From positions 47,779 to 111,778 of the forward strand of contig NZ_KE992174.1 in the NCBI RefSeq assembly GCF_000466425.1: DNA of 64,000 nt, written 5' to 3'. Below, one piece after another: positions 18,113 to 27,099 of the stretch (the stretch's first letter is position 1; every line of letters begins with the position of its first letter). The notes below the pieces were generated by a model that was not told the DNA's origin, did not search any database, and was given only the letters and a program-made list of their open reading frames with translations. Both the position numbers and the translations under genes were made by a program. The DNA is from Capnocytophaga sp. oral taxon 863 str. F0517 (GTDB taxonomy: Bacteria > Bacteroidota > Bacteroidia > Flavobacteriales > Flavobacteriaceae).

Positions 18113-18895
18113 ATGATAGATCAAATTCCTAAAGAATGGAACGTCTACAGAAGCTGGCTTGATGACGACCCAGCTGTGTTCCGATTGAACTTAGCCCTTA
18201 ATGAAGTAGCACCTATAGAGGGCTTCTCCTATTGTGTAAAAATCACAGTGGTACTCAAAGAGCCTGACAAAAATGGCTTCTCTTCCGATCAGGAGCGTCC
18301 TACCATTTATGCAATAGAGGATAAGATATTTCGTCCCTTAGAGTCCGACAAGGATATATTGGTAGCGGTGCTTACGGCGCGGGGTGAGGTTACTTGGTAT
18401 TTTTATTCTCAGGCGCCTGAGGCACTGCAAGAGCGCTTAAGTGCCACATGGGATAGTGAATTTGGGTATACTTATCAGGTGGAGTGTTCCGAGGATAAGC
18501 CCTGGAATTTCTTCCTAAAAGGCTTGTATCCGAATATCTACGAAAAACAAACCATCTATAACAGAGAGATATTGTCGGCCTGCCAAAAGTATGATGACCA
18601 AGTAGAGGTACCACGCCCTATAGAGCATTGGCTTTATTTTGATACCGAGCAGGATATGCTCAGCGCTATAGAAAAAGCAGCTGCTTTGGGCTTTACTGTG
18701 TATAGTAGTGAAAAAGTAGAGGCTGAAGAAGGTGAAGAGGATTTGGAGGACTTGGGCTATCGCCTCATCCTCTCCAAGGAAAATACGCCTATTGATATAG
18801 ATGGCGATACATGGGACTTGATAGATATTGCATTAGACACCCATGGAAACTACGATGGCTGGGAAACCATCTTGGTAACAGAAAAAACAAATTAA
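18113..18895 (+). CDS. DUF695 and RraB-like two-domain protein
   Basis: 260 residues, no signal peptide, acidic. The first ~140 residues (WNVYRSWLDDDPAVFRLNLAL...VTWYFYSQA) look like DUF695. The second part (EHWLYFDTEQDMLSAIEKAAALGFTVYS) resembles RraB, the regulator of ribonuclease E. This fusion is known from other bacteria and is usually annotated without a tested function. It is followed 14 bp later by a lipoprotein gene. The domain calls are from memory of the families and were not searched. Confidence 0.65.
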   Translation: MIDQIPKEWNVYRSWLDDDPAVFRLNLALNEVAPIEGFSYCVKITVVLKEPDKNGFSSDQERPTIYAIEDKIFRPLESDKDILVAVLTARGEVTWYFYSQAPEALQERLSATWDSEFGYTYQVECSEDKPWNFFLKGLYPNIYEKQTIYNREILSACQKYDDQVEVPRPIEHWLYFDTEQDMLSAIEKAAALGFTVYSSEKVEAEEGEEDLEDLGYRLILSKENTPIDIDGDTWDLIDIALDTHGNYDGWETILVTEKTN

Positions 18896-18909
18896 TTATA
18901 CCAAATCAA

Positions 18910-19752
18910 ATGAAAAAGATTATTTATATTCTGGTAGCATCATTGCTTGTAAGTTGTAATTTTTTCAAATCTTCATCTTCTGAAATGACAGAAGAACCTC
19001 CTGTCATAACAGAAGATGAAGTAATACAAGAGGATACAGAAGATGATTATATCCCTAATATTCCTGATGGAGTGAAAGATATTGCTTTCAAAAGAGAGAA
19101 AGGAGAGGCGATTCTTATAGGAGAAATGATAGCTACATATGACAAAAAAGGAGAATTTCTAGAATATCGTACAGATATTGATAGAAAATTTGTAACTATC
19201 AAAGCTATTTCGGAGCTTATGTACAATGAAACCGAGGATTTCTGTGAAGAATATTACTTTGTAAAGGCAGAATTGGCTAATGGAGAACCCCTTATTTTGG
19301 ATGGAAGGCGAGTCTATAAGCTCCAAGAGAAGCCTTTTGAAAAGGTTTTCGATCCTTCACAGGCAATTCGGATTTATCGGACAGAATATTATGGACAACC
19401 TTTCTTTACAGATGAGCTTACAGGCTGTGGCTCTCCTTTTGACCCTGTAGTATTGGTCTCCATAGATGGCTTCAAGGGCTTGGTTACTTTGGAGAAAAAT
19501 GAAATCGCTCATCAGGTATTTAATGATGTTCATTCTTCAAGGGGAAAAGTAGATTTTTTAGAATTTTGTAATGACGAGGGTTGCGGAGAGAAAGTACTTA
19601 ATGCAGAACTAACTTCAGATGGAATCGTGCTTAAAGTCCATAGAGAATTCCAAGAAGGATACACCGATTATGAGATCTTGCTAACCAAGGAAGAGCAAGG
19701 ATACAAAGCTACCTATCTGAATTATCCAGAAAGAAAATATGATGAACCTTAA
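18910..19752 (+). CDS. Lipoprotein of unknown function
   Basis: 280 residues from MKKIIYILVASLLVSC, with a type II signal peptide and lipobox LVSC at Cys-16. A serine/acidic linker (residues ~20-50) precedes a mostly beta domain with three clustered cysteines (CGSPF near 185, CNDEGCG near 228). The ATG at 18910 is chosen because it starts the signal peptide; the frame is open further upstream. No family recognised. Base composition is more AT-rich than its neighbours. Confidence 0.6.
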   Translation: MKKIIYILVASLLVSCNFFKSSSSEMTEEPPVITEDEVIQEDTEDDYIPNIPDGVKDIAFKREKGEAILIGEMIATYDKKGEFLEYRTDIDRKFVTIKAISELMYNETEDFCEEYYFVKAELANGEPLILDGRRVYKLQEKPFEKVFDPSQAIRIYRTEYYGQPFFTDELTGCGSPFDPVVLVSIDGFKGLVTLEKNEIAHQVFNDVHSSRGKVDFLEFCNDEGCGEKVLNAELTSDGIVLKVHREFQEGYTDYEILLTKEEQGYKATYLNYPERKYDEP

Positions 19753-19784
19753 CAGGTAAGGAAGAACAAACTATCTCAGTTACC

Positions 19785-20825
19785 ATGAACCAAGATACCA
19801 AACAGAAAAAACTCCAACAACATAAGAACCTTGCCTTAGGGCTTTTACTACTGATGTTAGTGCTCTATATAACAGCGGTCATTTGCCAGCGCCGAGCTCC
19901 CCAGTGGAGTTGGGTAGGCTATCTGAAGGCTTTTTCGGAGGCGGCTATGGTGGGTGCCTTGGCGGACTGGTTTGCCGTGGTAGCACTCTTTCGCCGTCCT
20001 ATGGGGCTGAATATCCCGCATACCAACCTCATTGAGGCCAGAAAGAATGATATAGGTGAGAACTTAGGGACTTTTGTAGTGGAAAATTTCCTCAAATTCC
20101 AGCAAATACGCCCTTATATTGCCAAGATCAAGCCTTCTTCCTTTCTCTTGGACTGGCTTTCCAAGGAAAGTACGCCCGCTCAGCTAACGGCTTTCATAGA
20201 AAGCTATCCGCTCCATACCAAAGCCAGTACACTTTTGGTACAATTCTTGAAAGCGCATAAGCATGAGGGCTTCCTCTCGGATGCGCTCCATAAGGTGGCT
20301 TCCTATCTGGATACGCATCGCCAGACTCTGGAGCGACAGATTGATGACCAATTTCCTATGATTGTCCCCGCTTTTATTCGGGAAGCAATAGCCGAAAAGG
20401 TGGCCGAAGGGCTTTATCAGTATATCCTCAAGATGGCACAAGACCCTTCCCATCCTATTCGTGAGGAACTAACCCAGGAGCTTTATGGCTTTGCCCAAAG
20501 GCTCAATACGCCCCAATGGCAACAGCAACTAACGGCTTTACTCCAAAAGGGGATCACGCACCTTACCGAGGAGCTGCGTGCCAATACCACCCTGCAAGCT
20601 CAGTTGGATACTTGGGCACAAAAGCTCGCCTATCAGTTTGTCCTAAGAAACAAACAGGAAGTAGGGCGGCTCATTTCCGCCACAGTAGCACAGTGGGAGG
20701 GGCGTCAGCTGAGTGAAAAACTGGAATTGGAGGTGGGTAAGGACTTACAATTTATCCGTGTCAATGGTACTTTGGTAGGAGGATTGGTAGGCCTAATAAT
20801 TTACTTTATTACTCAGCTTTTCTAA
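19785..20825 (+). CDS. DUF445 family membrane protein
   Basis: 346 residues. An N-terminal membrane segment (LALGLLLLMLVLYITAVIC) is followed by AALADWF-type motif GALADWFAVVALFRRPMGL near residues 58-76, the hallmark of DUF445 (YjiN-like). A long helical region and a final membrane segment (GTLVGGLVGLIIYFITQLF) complete it. YjiN-like proteins have no settled function. The gene stands before tgt; a short AGCTTTT..AAAAGCT inverted repeat at its stop may end the transcript. Confidence 0.85.
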   Translation: MNQDTKQKKLQQHKNLALGLLLLMLVLYITAVICQRRAPQWSWVGYLKAFSEAAMVGALADWFAVVALFRRPMGLNIPHTNLIEARKNDIGENLGTFVVENFLKFQQIRPYIAKIKPSSFLLDWLSKESTPAQLTAFIESYPLHTKASTLLVQFLKAHKHEGFLSDALHKVASYLDTHRQTLERQIDDQFPMIVPAFIREAIAEKVAEGLYQYILKMAQDPSHPIREELTQELYGFAQRLNTPQWQQQLTALLQKGITHLTEELRANTTLQAQLDTWAQKLAYQFVLRNKQEVGRLISATVAQWEGRQLSEKLELEVGKDLQFIRVNGTLVGGLVGLIIYFITQLF

Positions 20826-20829
20826 AAGC
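20814..20829. terminator. Short hairpin at the end of the DUF445 gene
   Basis: AGCTTTT..AAAAGCT inverted repeat overlapping the stop codon, with no long T-run. A weak terminator at best. Confidence 0.3.
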
Positions 20830-20840
20830 TAAATTTTGAC

Positions 20841-20848
20841 TATCTTTG
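20841..20848 (+). promoter_or_regulatory. -7 element of tgt
   Basis: TATCTTTG followed by CA. Transcription would start near 20855, which supports the ATG at 20870 over the one at 20846. Confidence 0.5.
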
Positions 20849-20869
20849 CACCCTGAAAAAGCGCCTTAT

Positions 20870-22000
20870 ATGAATTTTGAATTACTAGCTACAGATGCCG
20901 CCTCTCATGCCCGTGCAGGGCGTATTACCACCGACCATGGGGTGATAGAAACCCCTATCTTTATGCCGGTGGGAACCGTGGCTTCTGTCAAGGGAGTACA
21001 ACAGCGAGAACTATCCGAGGATATCAATGCCGATATTATCCTTGGAAATACCTATCACCTCTACCTGCGCCCTACCACTTCCATACTGGAGCAGGCCGGG
21101 GGGCTGCATAAGTTTATGCACTGGGACCGAAATATCCTTACCGATAGCGGGGGGTATCAAGTGTATTCTTTTTCCAGTACCCGAAAGATTAAGGAAGAAG
21201 GGGTACGATTCAAAAGCCATATTGACGGCTCTTATCACTTCTTTTCTCCTGAAAAATCAATGGAAATTCAGCGTAGCATAGGGGCAGATATCATCATGGC
21301 CTTTGACGAATGTACGCCCTACCCTTGCGAATATGGCTACGCCAAGCGCTCTATGCACATGACACATCGCTGGCTGGATCGCTGCATAAGTTACTTGCAG
21401 GAGAACGCGCCTAAGTATGGTTACCATCAGTCTCTTTTTCCTATTGTACAAGGCTCTGTATATCCTGACTTGCGCCGTGCCTCTGCCGAATATATTGCCT
21501 CCAAAGGGGCAGATGGAAATGCTATCGGGGGGCTCTCGGTAGGAGAACCCGCCGAGAAGATGTATGAGATTACCGAAATTGTATGCGACATCCTCCCCAA
21601 GGATAAGCCTCGCTACCTGATGGGGGTGGGAACCCCTATCAATATATTGGAGAACATTGCCTTGGGAGTGGATATGTTCGACTGTGTGATGCCTACGCGC
21701 AATGCTCGCAATGGTATGCTCTTCACCGCTCATGGTACCATTAATATAAAAAATAAAAAGTGGGAAAACGATTTTTCTCCTATTGACGAAAACGGCTATA
21801 CTTTTGTAGATACCTATTATACCAAGGCTTACCTGCGCCATCTCTTTGCCGCTGAGGAATTCTTAGGCAAGCAGATTGCGACCATTCACAACTTGGGCTT
21901 CTACCTTTGGCTGGTGCGTGAGGCAAGAAAACATATTTTGCAAGGCGATTTCTCCCAGTGGAAAGCCCAAATGGTCAGCCAGATGAATAATCGTTTGTAA
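20870..22000 (+). CDS. tgt: Queuine/preQ1 tRNA-guanine transglycosylase
   Basis: 376 residues from MNFELLATDAASHARAG. It exchanges guanine-34 of GUN-anticodon tRNAs for preQ1 (queuosine pathway). Landmarks: FMPVGTVASVKGV, LGNTYHLYLRP, LTDSGGYQVYS (catalytic Asp), FDECTPYP, GGLSVGEP and the second catalytic Asp in VDMFDCVMPTRNAR. The zinc site common to the family is altered: there is no CxCxxC after NARNG, where the sequence reads WENDFSPIDENGYTF, although the later TxHN motif is present (ATIHNLGFY). Whether this is typical of the clade needs an alignment. The next gene follows 23 bp later. Confidence 0.93.
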   Translation: MNFELLATDAASHARAGRITTDHGVIETPIFMPVGTVASVKGVQQRELSEDINADIILGNTYHLYLRPTTSILEQAGGLHKFMHWDRNILTDSGGYQVYSFSSTRKIKEEGVRFKSHIDGSYHFFSPEKSMEIQRSIGADIIMAFDECTPYPCEYGYAKRSMHMTHRWLDRCISYLQENAPKYGYHQSLFPIVQGSVYPDLRRASAEYIASKGADGNAIGGLSVGEPAEKMYEITEIVCDILPKDKPRYLMGVGTPINILENIALGVDMFDCVMPTRNARNGMLFTAHGTINIKNKKWENDFSPIDENGYTFVDTYYTKAYLRHLFAAEEFLGKQIATIHNLGFYLWLVREARKHILQGDFSQWKAQMVSQMNNRL

Positions 22001-22023
22001 TCCCTGTGTAAACCTGACAAGGA

Positions 22024-23103
22024 ATGAAATTAATCGACCGATATATACTCAAGCGTTATTTCCTGACCTACTCCGCTCTCTTCCTGATGTTTATTCCCAT
22101 TGGGATTTTGGTGGATTTCGCTGAGAAAAACCAAAAAATGTTCGATAACCATGCCCCTACGGAGGCGATTGTGAAGTACTATGCCAACTTCGTGGTGCAT
22201 TTCGCCAATATTCTCTTCCCAATCTTCCTCTTCCTCTCGGTAATCTGGTTTACTTCCAAGCTGGCTGAGAAGACAGAGATTGTGGCCATGCTTAGTTCTG
22301 GGATTTCTTACAATCGTTTCCTCCGCCCTTATTTCTACGGAGCGACGATACTATCGCTTTTCGTCTTGGTGATGGGCATGTTTGTGGTGCCTTATTCCAG
22401 TGGGGTGTACAATGAGTTCTATGGAACTTACCTCTCTCCAAATCTCTATTCCAAGGGAAACAAATTGTATAATCAGATCAATAAGAACGAATATATCTAT
22501 GTCAGTAATTTTGATTCCAATCAAAATGAGGGGGCTAATTTTGTTTTAGAACGCTTCAATGGCCTTACCCTAACCGATAAGATTACTGCAAGCAATATAC
22601 AATGGATTGAAAATGATAGTGTGAGGACTTATAGGCTCTACAATTATACCCATCGCAAGGTAGGGGAGCGTGAAGATATTTACGAACAAGCCTATCAGAA
22701 GGATACCTTGCTTAATTTCAAGACGACCGACCTGCTTCCTATAGAATATGCGGCCGAGACCAAAAATTTCTTCGAACTGAATAAGTTTATCGCTGAAGAA
22801 CGACAAAAAGGCTCTCCTAATGTTCGTATCTATGAGCTGGTGTATTACCGCCGTTGGGCAGCGATTTTCAACGTATTTATTCTTACTATTATCGGAGTAG
22901 CGGTTTCCTCGGTTAAGAAGCGAGGCGGTATGGGGGTCAATTTGGCCTTTGGGGTACTCATCGGCTTCTCTTATGTGTTCTTTGAGCGTGTCTTTGGGAT
23001 CATGGCCGAAAAGTCGGGGATTACCCCGCTGATGGCGGTGATTATCCCCAATGTAATGTTTGCCTTATTGGCGGTTTATATGATACGTAAATCAAGGAGG
23101 TAA
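22024..23103 (+). CDS. LptF/LptG-type lipopolysaccharide export permease
   Basis: 359 residues of the YjgP/YjgQ family. Membrane segments lie near 12-32, 52-80, 98-120 at the N-terminus and three more in the last ~95 residues, with a periplasmic beta domain between. N-terminal MKLIDRYILKRYF and the C-terminal VSSVKKRGGMGVNLAFGVLIGF are typical. The protein forms the inner-membrane part of the Lpt transporter with LptB. I cannot tell F from G here, so no symbol is given. It lies between tgt and a lipoprotein gene 3 bp away. Confidence 0.88.
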   Translation: MKLIDRYILKRYFLTYSALFLMFIPIGILVDFAEKNQKMFDNHAPTEAIVKYYANFVVHFANILFPIFLFLSVIWFTSKLAEKTEIVAMLSSGISYNRFLRPYFYGATILSLFVLVMGMFVVPYSSGVYNEFYGTYLSPNLYSKGNKLYNQINKNEYIYVSNFDSNQNEGANFVLERFNGLTLTDKITASNIQWIENDSVRTYRLYNYTHRKVGEREDIYEQAYQKDTLLNFKTTDLLPIEYAAETKNFFELNKFIAEERQKGSPNVRIYELVYYRRWAAIFNVFILTIIGVAVSSVKKRGGMGVNLAFGVLIGFSYVFFERVFGIMAEKSGITPLMAVIIPNVMFALLAVYMIRKSRR

Positions 23104-23106
23104 CCT

Positions 23107-23865
23107 ATGAAAAACTATGTACTATTTCTTGTAAGTATCTTATGTACTTCGTGTTTGGTTTCACGAATGGCAAGTCCTATTATCACAGGGCGGGTCTTGG
23201 ATTACCATGGGAATCCTATAGAACACTGTCAAGTAGGAGAGGTTCTGACCGATAAGCAAGGGTATTTTACAATTCCAGAAAAAAGGTATCACGAATTTAC
23301 TTTTATTGGATTTGAAGCGCCTCCTGTTCATATACATTTGGAAGTTAAAAAAGAAGGGTATGAGCCTGATGCTATTGTTATGAGAAATCCTTTCGGAGGT
23401 GCCGATCCCAAAGGAACCGTTTGGGAAGCTCATGATATTTACCTGAAAGAAATAGATCAGAAGATAGCCTTAAGGGATGTATTGGAGAATGCGGAAAGAC
23501 AAGTCGTCTATACAGAGGACGGTCAGCTTATGGGCTTTCTTTGTACAGACACAGGAGATATTCCTTCCACACTCAGAGTAAATGATAGGTGGAAAATGTT
23601 TGATAGTATAAAAGAAGTAGTATATTATCAGCAGCAGAGAGCATACTATGTGGCGACCAAAATGCTTTTTGATAAAGGAGAATTGTGCTTTTTAGAATAT
23701 TTGGATGACCAAATGACCAAGGATACGACCTATTATGGACGATATGAGTATCTTTCGGATAGTATCGTACAAATAGAAATGAATCACCCAAAAATAAGTG
23801 GGAAATACCATGCAGAGGATTTTGATAAATATTTCTTTAGCCTTAAAAAATCAACTAACGACTAA
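23107..23865 (+). CDS. Lipoprotein with carboxypeptidase-like regulatory domain
   Basis: 252 residues. Lipobox LCTSC in MKNYVLFLVSILCTSC. Residues ~25-85 (ITGRVLDYHGNPIEHCQVGEVLTDKQGYFTIPE) are a carboxypeptidase-regulatory-like beta sandwich, common in Bacteroidota surface proteins. The rest is unrecognised. It starts 3 bp after the Lpt permease gene, so the two are probably cotranscribed. Confidence 0.65.
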   Translation: MKNYVLFLVSILCTSCLVSRMASPIITGRVLDYHGNPIEHCQVGEVLTDKQGYFTIPEKRYHEFTFIGFEAPPVHIHLEVKKEGYEPDAIVMRNPFGGADPKGTVWEAHDIYLKEIDQKIALRDVLENAERQVVYTEDGQLMGFLCTDTGDIPSTLRVNDRWKMFDSIKEVVYYQQQRAYYVATKMLFDKGELCFLEYLDDQMTKDTTYYGRYEYLSDSIVQIEMNHPKISGKYHAEDFDKYFFSLKKSTND

Positions 23866-23887
23866 TAAATAATAAAATATAAAAAAA

Positions 23888-24640
23888 ATGAATTTACTAA
23901 AAGGAAAGACCGCAATTGTTACCGGTGGTAGCCGCGGTATAGGAGCCGGTATTGTGAAGGCTTTCGTAGAACAAGGGGCTAATGTAGCATTTACTTTCTA
24001 TGGAACCGCTCCCGAAGAAGCCGAGGCCGAGATAAAAGAACTCAAAGACAAAGGAGCTAAAATTGCCTTTTATCAAAGTAATGCTGCTGATTTTGACGCT
24101 TGTGAACAATTGGTTTCTAAGGTATTAGAGGACTTTGGAGGAATTGATATATTAGTTAACAATGCAGGTATTACCAAGGACAATTTGCTGATGCGTATGA
24201 GTGAAGCAGATTTCGACAAGGTGATTGCTGTAAACCTTAAGTCTATCTTCAATATGACCAAGGCTGTACAAAAAGTATTCCTCAAGCAGCGCTCGGGTAA
24301 TATTATCAATATGAGTAGCGTAGTAGGAGTGCAGGGAAATGCAGGTCAGGCCAATTATGCAGCTTCTAAGGCGGGTATCTTAGGCTTTACCAAGTCCGTT
24401 GCCTTAGAGTTGGGCTCTCGTAATATCCGTTGCAATGCCATCGCTCCTGGCTTTATAGAAACCGAAATGACTGCCAAGCTCGCCCCTGAAGTGGTACAAG
24501 GATGGCGCGATTCTATCCCACTTAAGCGTGGTGGAACTGCCGAGGATATCGCCAACGCTTGTGTCTTCTTGGCCTCTGACATGAGTGCTTACATTACCGG
24601 ACAAGTACTTCGTATTGATGGAGGAATGATCACCGCTTAA
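23888..24640 (+). CDS. fabG: 3-oxoacyl-ACP reductase
   Basis: 250 residues, short-chain dehydrogenase fold. Cofactor motif TGGSRGIGAGI (residues 12-22), NNAGITKD, catalytic Ser in NMSSVVG and YxxxK in YAASKAG, ending LRIDGGM. It reduces 3-oxoacyl-ACP with NADPH in fatty acid elongation. The NNAGIT-D and LRIDGG features favour FabG over other short-chain dehydrogenases. A strong terminator follows immediately. Confidence 0.9.
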   Translation: MNLLKGKTAIVTGGSRGIGAGIVKAFVEQGANVAFTFYGTAPEEAEAEIKELKDKGAKIAFYQSNAADFDACEQLVSKVLEDFGGIDILVNNAGITKDNLLMRMSEADFDKVIAVNLKSIFNMTKAVQKVFLKQRSGNIINMSSVVGVQGNAGQANYAASKAGILGFTKSVALELGSRNIRCNAIAPGFIETEMTAKLAPEVVQGWRDSIPLKRGGTAEDIANACVFLASDMSAYITGQVLRIDGGMITA

Positions 24641-24644
24641 TCCC

Positions 24645-24694
24645 AAAAAGCATTTGTAGTGTGGTTATCAAGCTCCTAACTACAAATGCTTTTT
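24645..24694. terminator. Terminator after fabG
   Basis: A perfect 16-bp stem (24645-24660 with 24679-24694), 18-nt loop and a T-run at the end of the right arm. Confidence 0.85.
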
Positions 24695-24719
24695 AACGAA
24701 AATTGTTAATAACTTTGTT

Positions 24720-24749
24720 TTGTTAATCGCAAAAATAGACGTACTTTTA
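24720..24749 (+). promoter_or_regulatory. Promoter of parAB
   Basis: TTG (24720-24722), 19 nt, then TACTTTTA (24742-24749), one base off TAnnTTTG. The parA ATG lies 24 bp downstream. Confidence 0.5.
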
Positions 24750-24773
24750 CCCTCTGAAAAAATAATATGATTT

Positions 24774-25544
24774 ATGGGCAAAATTATAGCTGTAGCCAAC
24801 CAAAAAGGAGGGGTAGGTAAGACTACCTCTTCCATTAATTTAGCCGCTGCCTTAGGGGTCTTGGAAAGAAAAGTGCTCCTAATAGATGCCGACCCACAAG
24901 CCAACGCTACCTCTGGTCTTGGTATAGATGTAGAAGCTGTAGAGAAGGGTACCTATGAGGTCTTAGAACATTCCGTTCAAGCACAGGAGACGATCCAGCC
25001 TACTACCTCTCCTAACTTAGACCTTATCGCCGCTCATATTGACCTGGTCGCTATCGAAATAGAACTGGTCGATAAGCCTCGTCGTGAGTATATGCTCAAG
25101 GAAGCGCTCGCTCCTATCAAAGACAAATATGACTATATCATCATTGACTGTGCGCCTTCCTTAGGACTGCTCACCCTCAATGCGCTTACTGCTGCCGACT
25201 CAGTCATCATCCCGATCCAATGTGAGTATTTCGCCCTCGAAGGGCTGGGTAAGCTCCTCAATACGATCAAAAGTGTACAGAAAATTCATAATCCAGCCCT
25301 TGATATCGAAGGGCTGCTCTTGACTATGTATGATGCCCGACTAAGACTCTCTAACCAAGTGGTCGAAGAGGTACAAAAACACTTTAGCGAAATGGTCTTC
25401 GAAACTATTATTCAGCGAAATATCCGCCTTAGTGAGGCGCCCAGCTTCGGAGAAACTATTATCAGTTATGATGCGGCAAGCAAGGGAGCGGCCAACTATA
25501 TCAGCTTAGCAGAAGAAATTATTAAAAAGAATACCAAGGCATAG
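24774..25544 (+). CDS. parA: Chromosome partitioning ATPase ParA/Soj
   Basis: 256 residues. Deviant Walker A QKGGVGKTTSS near residues 9-19, LLIDADPQANAT, and Walker B YIIIDCAPSLGLLT. ParA forms ATP-dependent dimers on the nucleoid and, with ParB bound to parS, moves the origin region. The parB gene begins 3 bp after its stop. The pair often lies near the chromosome origin; no parS site (TGTTTCACGTGAAACA type) was seen in the window. Confidence 0.93.
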   Translation: MGKIIAVANQKGGVGKTTSSINLAAALGVLERKVLLIDADPQANATSGLGIDVEAVEKGTYEVLEHSVQAQETIQPTTSPNLDLIAAHIDLVAIEIELVDKPRREYMLKEALAPIKDKYDYIIIDCAPSLGLLTLNALTAADSVIIPIQCEYFALEGLGKLLNTIKSVQKIHNPALDIEGLLLTMYDARLRLSNQVVEEVQKHFSEMVFETIIQRNIRLSEAPSFGETIISYDAASKGAANYISLAEEIIKKNTKA

Positions 25545-25547
25545 CGT

Positions 25548-26471
25548 ATGGGAAAGTTAAACAAAGGACAGCGATTGGGGCGTGGCTTAGGTGCCTTGCT
25601 CCCTTCTGAGGATATCCAATCGGCCTCTGATGCCAATGCGGATAAGCTTATTGGCAATGTATTGGAACTCCCGTTAGACCAAATTACAGAAAACCCTTAC
25701 CAGCCTCGTACCGTATTTAGTGAAGAAGCGCTTAACGAACTGGCTACCTCCATCAAGGAATTGGGGGTCATTCAGCCTATTACAGTCAGAAAGATTGATA
25801 CCCAAAAATACGAACTTATCTCCGGGGAACGCCGTTGGCGTGCTGCTAAAATAGCAGGCCTTACCACTATCCCTGCCTTTATCCGTATCGCCAACGATGA
25901 GGAATCCCTCATGATGGCGCTGGTGGAGAATATCCAAAGGCAAGACCTCGACCCTATAGAGGTGGCGCTAAGCTACAATCGTATGATCGAAGAGCTGAAC
26001 CTCACTCAGGAGCAGATGAGCGAGAGAGTGGGCAAGAAGCGTTCTACCATTACCAACTATTTACGCCTTTTAAGGCTCGACCCTATTATACAAACGGGGA
26101 TTCGTGATGGCTTTATCTCCATGGGGCACGGACGTGCGTTGATTAATATCGAGGATAAGGAGCAACAATTGGAGCTCTATAACCGTATCGTCGCCCAAGA
26201 CCTCTCGGTACGCGATACCGAACAGGCTGTACAACAACTCAAGAACCCACAAAAGGTGGCGGTAATTCCTCCTAAGCAAGAACCTAAAGAGAAAGAGGCG
26301 CCTGTACCCCTACCTTCTTTTGTGTCTGAAAAGCTTGAGGGGCTACGCCAAAGATTTGGAAAACATTTTGCTGTAAAGATGGATAAATCAGGAAAAGGAA
26401 AAATAGAAATCCCTTTCCAATCAGAAGAAGAATTAGAACGTATACAAAAAATACTACACGGTGAGGATTAG
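25548..26471 (+). CDS. parB: Chromosome partitioning protein ParB/Spo0J
   Basis: 307 residues. N-terminal RLGRGLGALLPSE binds ParA. The CTPase/ParB N-domain spans ~38-130 with NPYQPRTVF, GERRWRAAK and ENIQRQDLDPIE. A helix-turn-helix domain (~135-200) has MSERVGKKRSTITNYLRLLRL, and the C-terminal dimer domain is basic. It loads as a CTP-dependent clamp at parS. It overlaps the following gene by 11 bp. Confidence 0.94.
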   Translation: MGKLNKGQRLGRGLGALLPSEDIQSASDANADKLIGNVLELPLDQITENPYQPRTVFSEEALNELATSIKELGVIQPITVRKIDTQKYELISGERRWRAAKIAGLTTIPAFIRIANDEESLMMALVENIQRQDLDPIEVALSYNRMIEELNLTQEQMSERVGKKRSTITNYLRLLRLDPIIQTGIRDGFISMGHGRALINIEDKEQQLELYNRIVAQDLSVRDTEQAVQQLKNPQKVAVIPPKQEPKEKEAPVPLPSFVSEKLEGLRQRFGKHFAVKMDKSGKGKIEIPFQSEEELERIQKILHGED

Positions 26472-27051
26472 TCTTTACATACTAATAACGCTCTTGACAA
26501 CTCATATATGGGCGCAAACTGATACTTTAGCCCTTAAGAAAAGCCCTATTGTAGCGACCCATTCAGTAGCCCCTACATGGAATACGGATCCGCTTTCTCC
26601 CGCTCGTGCTGCTTTCTATTCTGCTATCATTCCAGGACTGGGACAGGCTTATAATAAGAGTTATTGGAAAATCCCTATTGTCTATTTTGCAATAGGTTTC
26701 CCTGCTTATCTTTATTTCCAAAATGATAAAGAGCTTGACCGTTATCGTACAGCTTACAAAAGTCGTATGGATGGCAGAACGGACGATGAGTTCTATCCAG
26801 GTCGTACCCAGGGGGTACCACGCCTGAGTACCGATGCCCTAAGACGTGCTCAAAACCTATATCGAAGAAATAAAGAAATGGCCTTGCTCTTTGCTATTGG
26901 TTTCTATGCCCTTAATATTATTGAGGCCAATGTAGATGCCCACCTCAAACAATTTAATGTAGATGAAAACCTATCCATGGAACCTTTCTTGTATCACAAT
27001 CATCTTAATAATCCATGTATAGGCCTTACCCTTACCTATAAACTTAGATAA
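26461..27051 (+). CDS. DUF5683 domain membrane protein
   Basis: 196 residues starting at a GTG that lies inside the parB 3' end. A signal-like N-terminus (SLYILITLLTTHIWAQ) precedes PARAAFYSAIIPGLGQAYNKSYWKIP and a membrane pair (IVYFAIGFPAYLYFQ, MALLFAIGFYALNIIEANVDAH), typical of DUF5683, an uncharacterised family often found downstream of parAB in Bacteroidota. Overlap with parB implies translational coupling. Confidence 0.8.
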   Translation: MRISLYILITLLTTHIWAQTDTLALKKSPIVATHSVAPTWNTDPLSPARAAFYSAIIPGLGQAYNKSYWKIPIVYFAIGFPAYLYFQNDKELDRYRTAYKSRMDGRTDDEFYPGRTQGVPRLSTDALRRAQNLYRRNKEMALLFAIGFYALNIIEANVDAHLKQFNVDENLSMEPFLYHNHLNNPCIGLTLTYKLR

Positions 27052-27099
27052 TGATTAATGGATTGGGAACTTACCACTAATCACTAATGACCAACGACT

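Noticed and set aside
20513-20716. Small frames inside the DUF445 gene
   Set aside because: Overlapping frames without ribosome site or promoter inside a clear membrane protein gene.
24720-26471. parS or replication origin near parAB
   Set aside because: No parS-like palindrome or DnaA-box cluster was seen.
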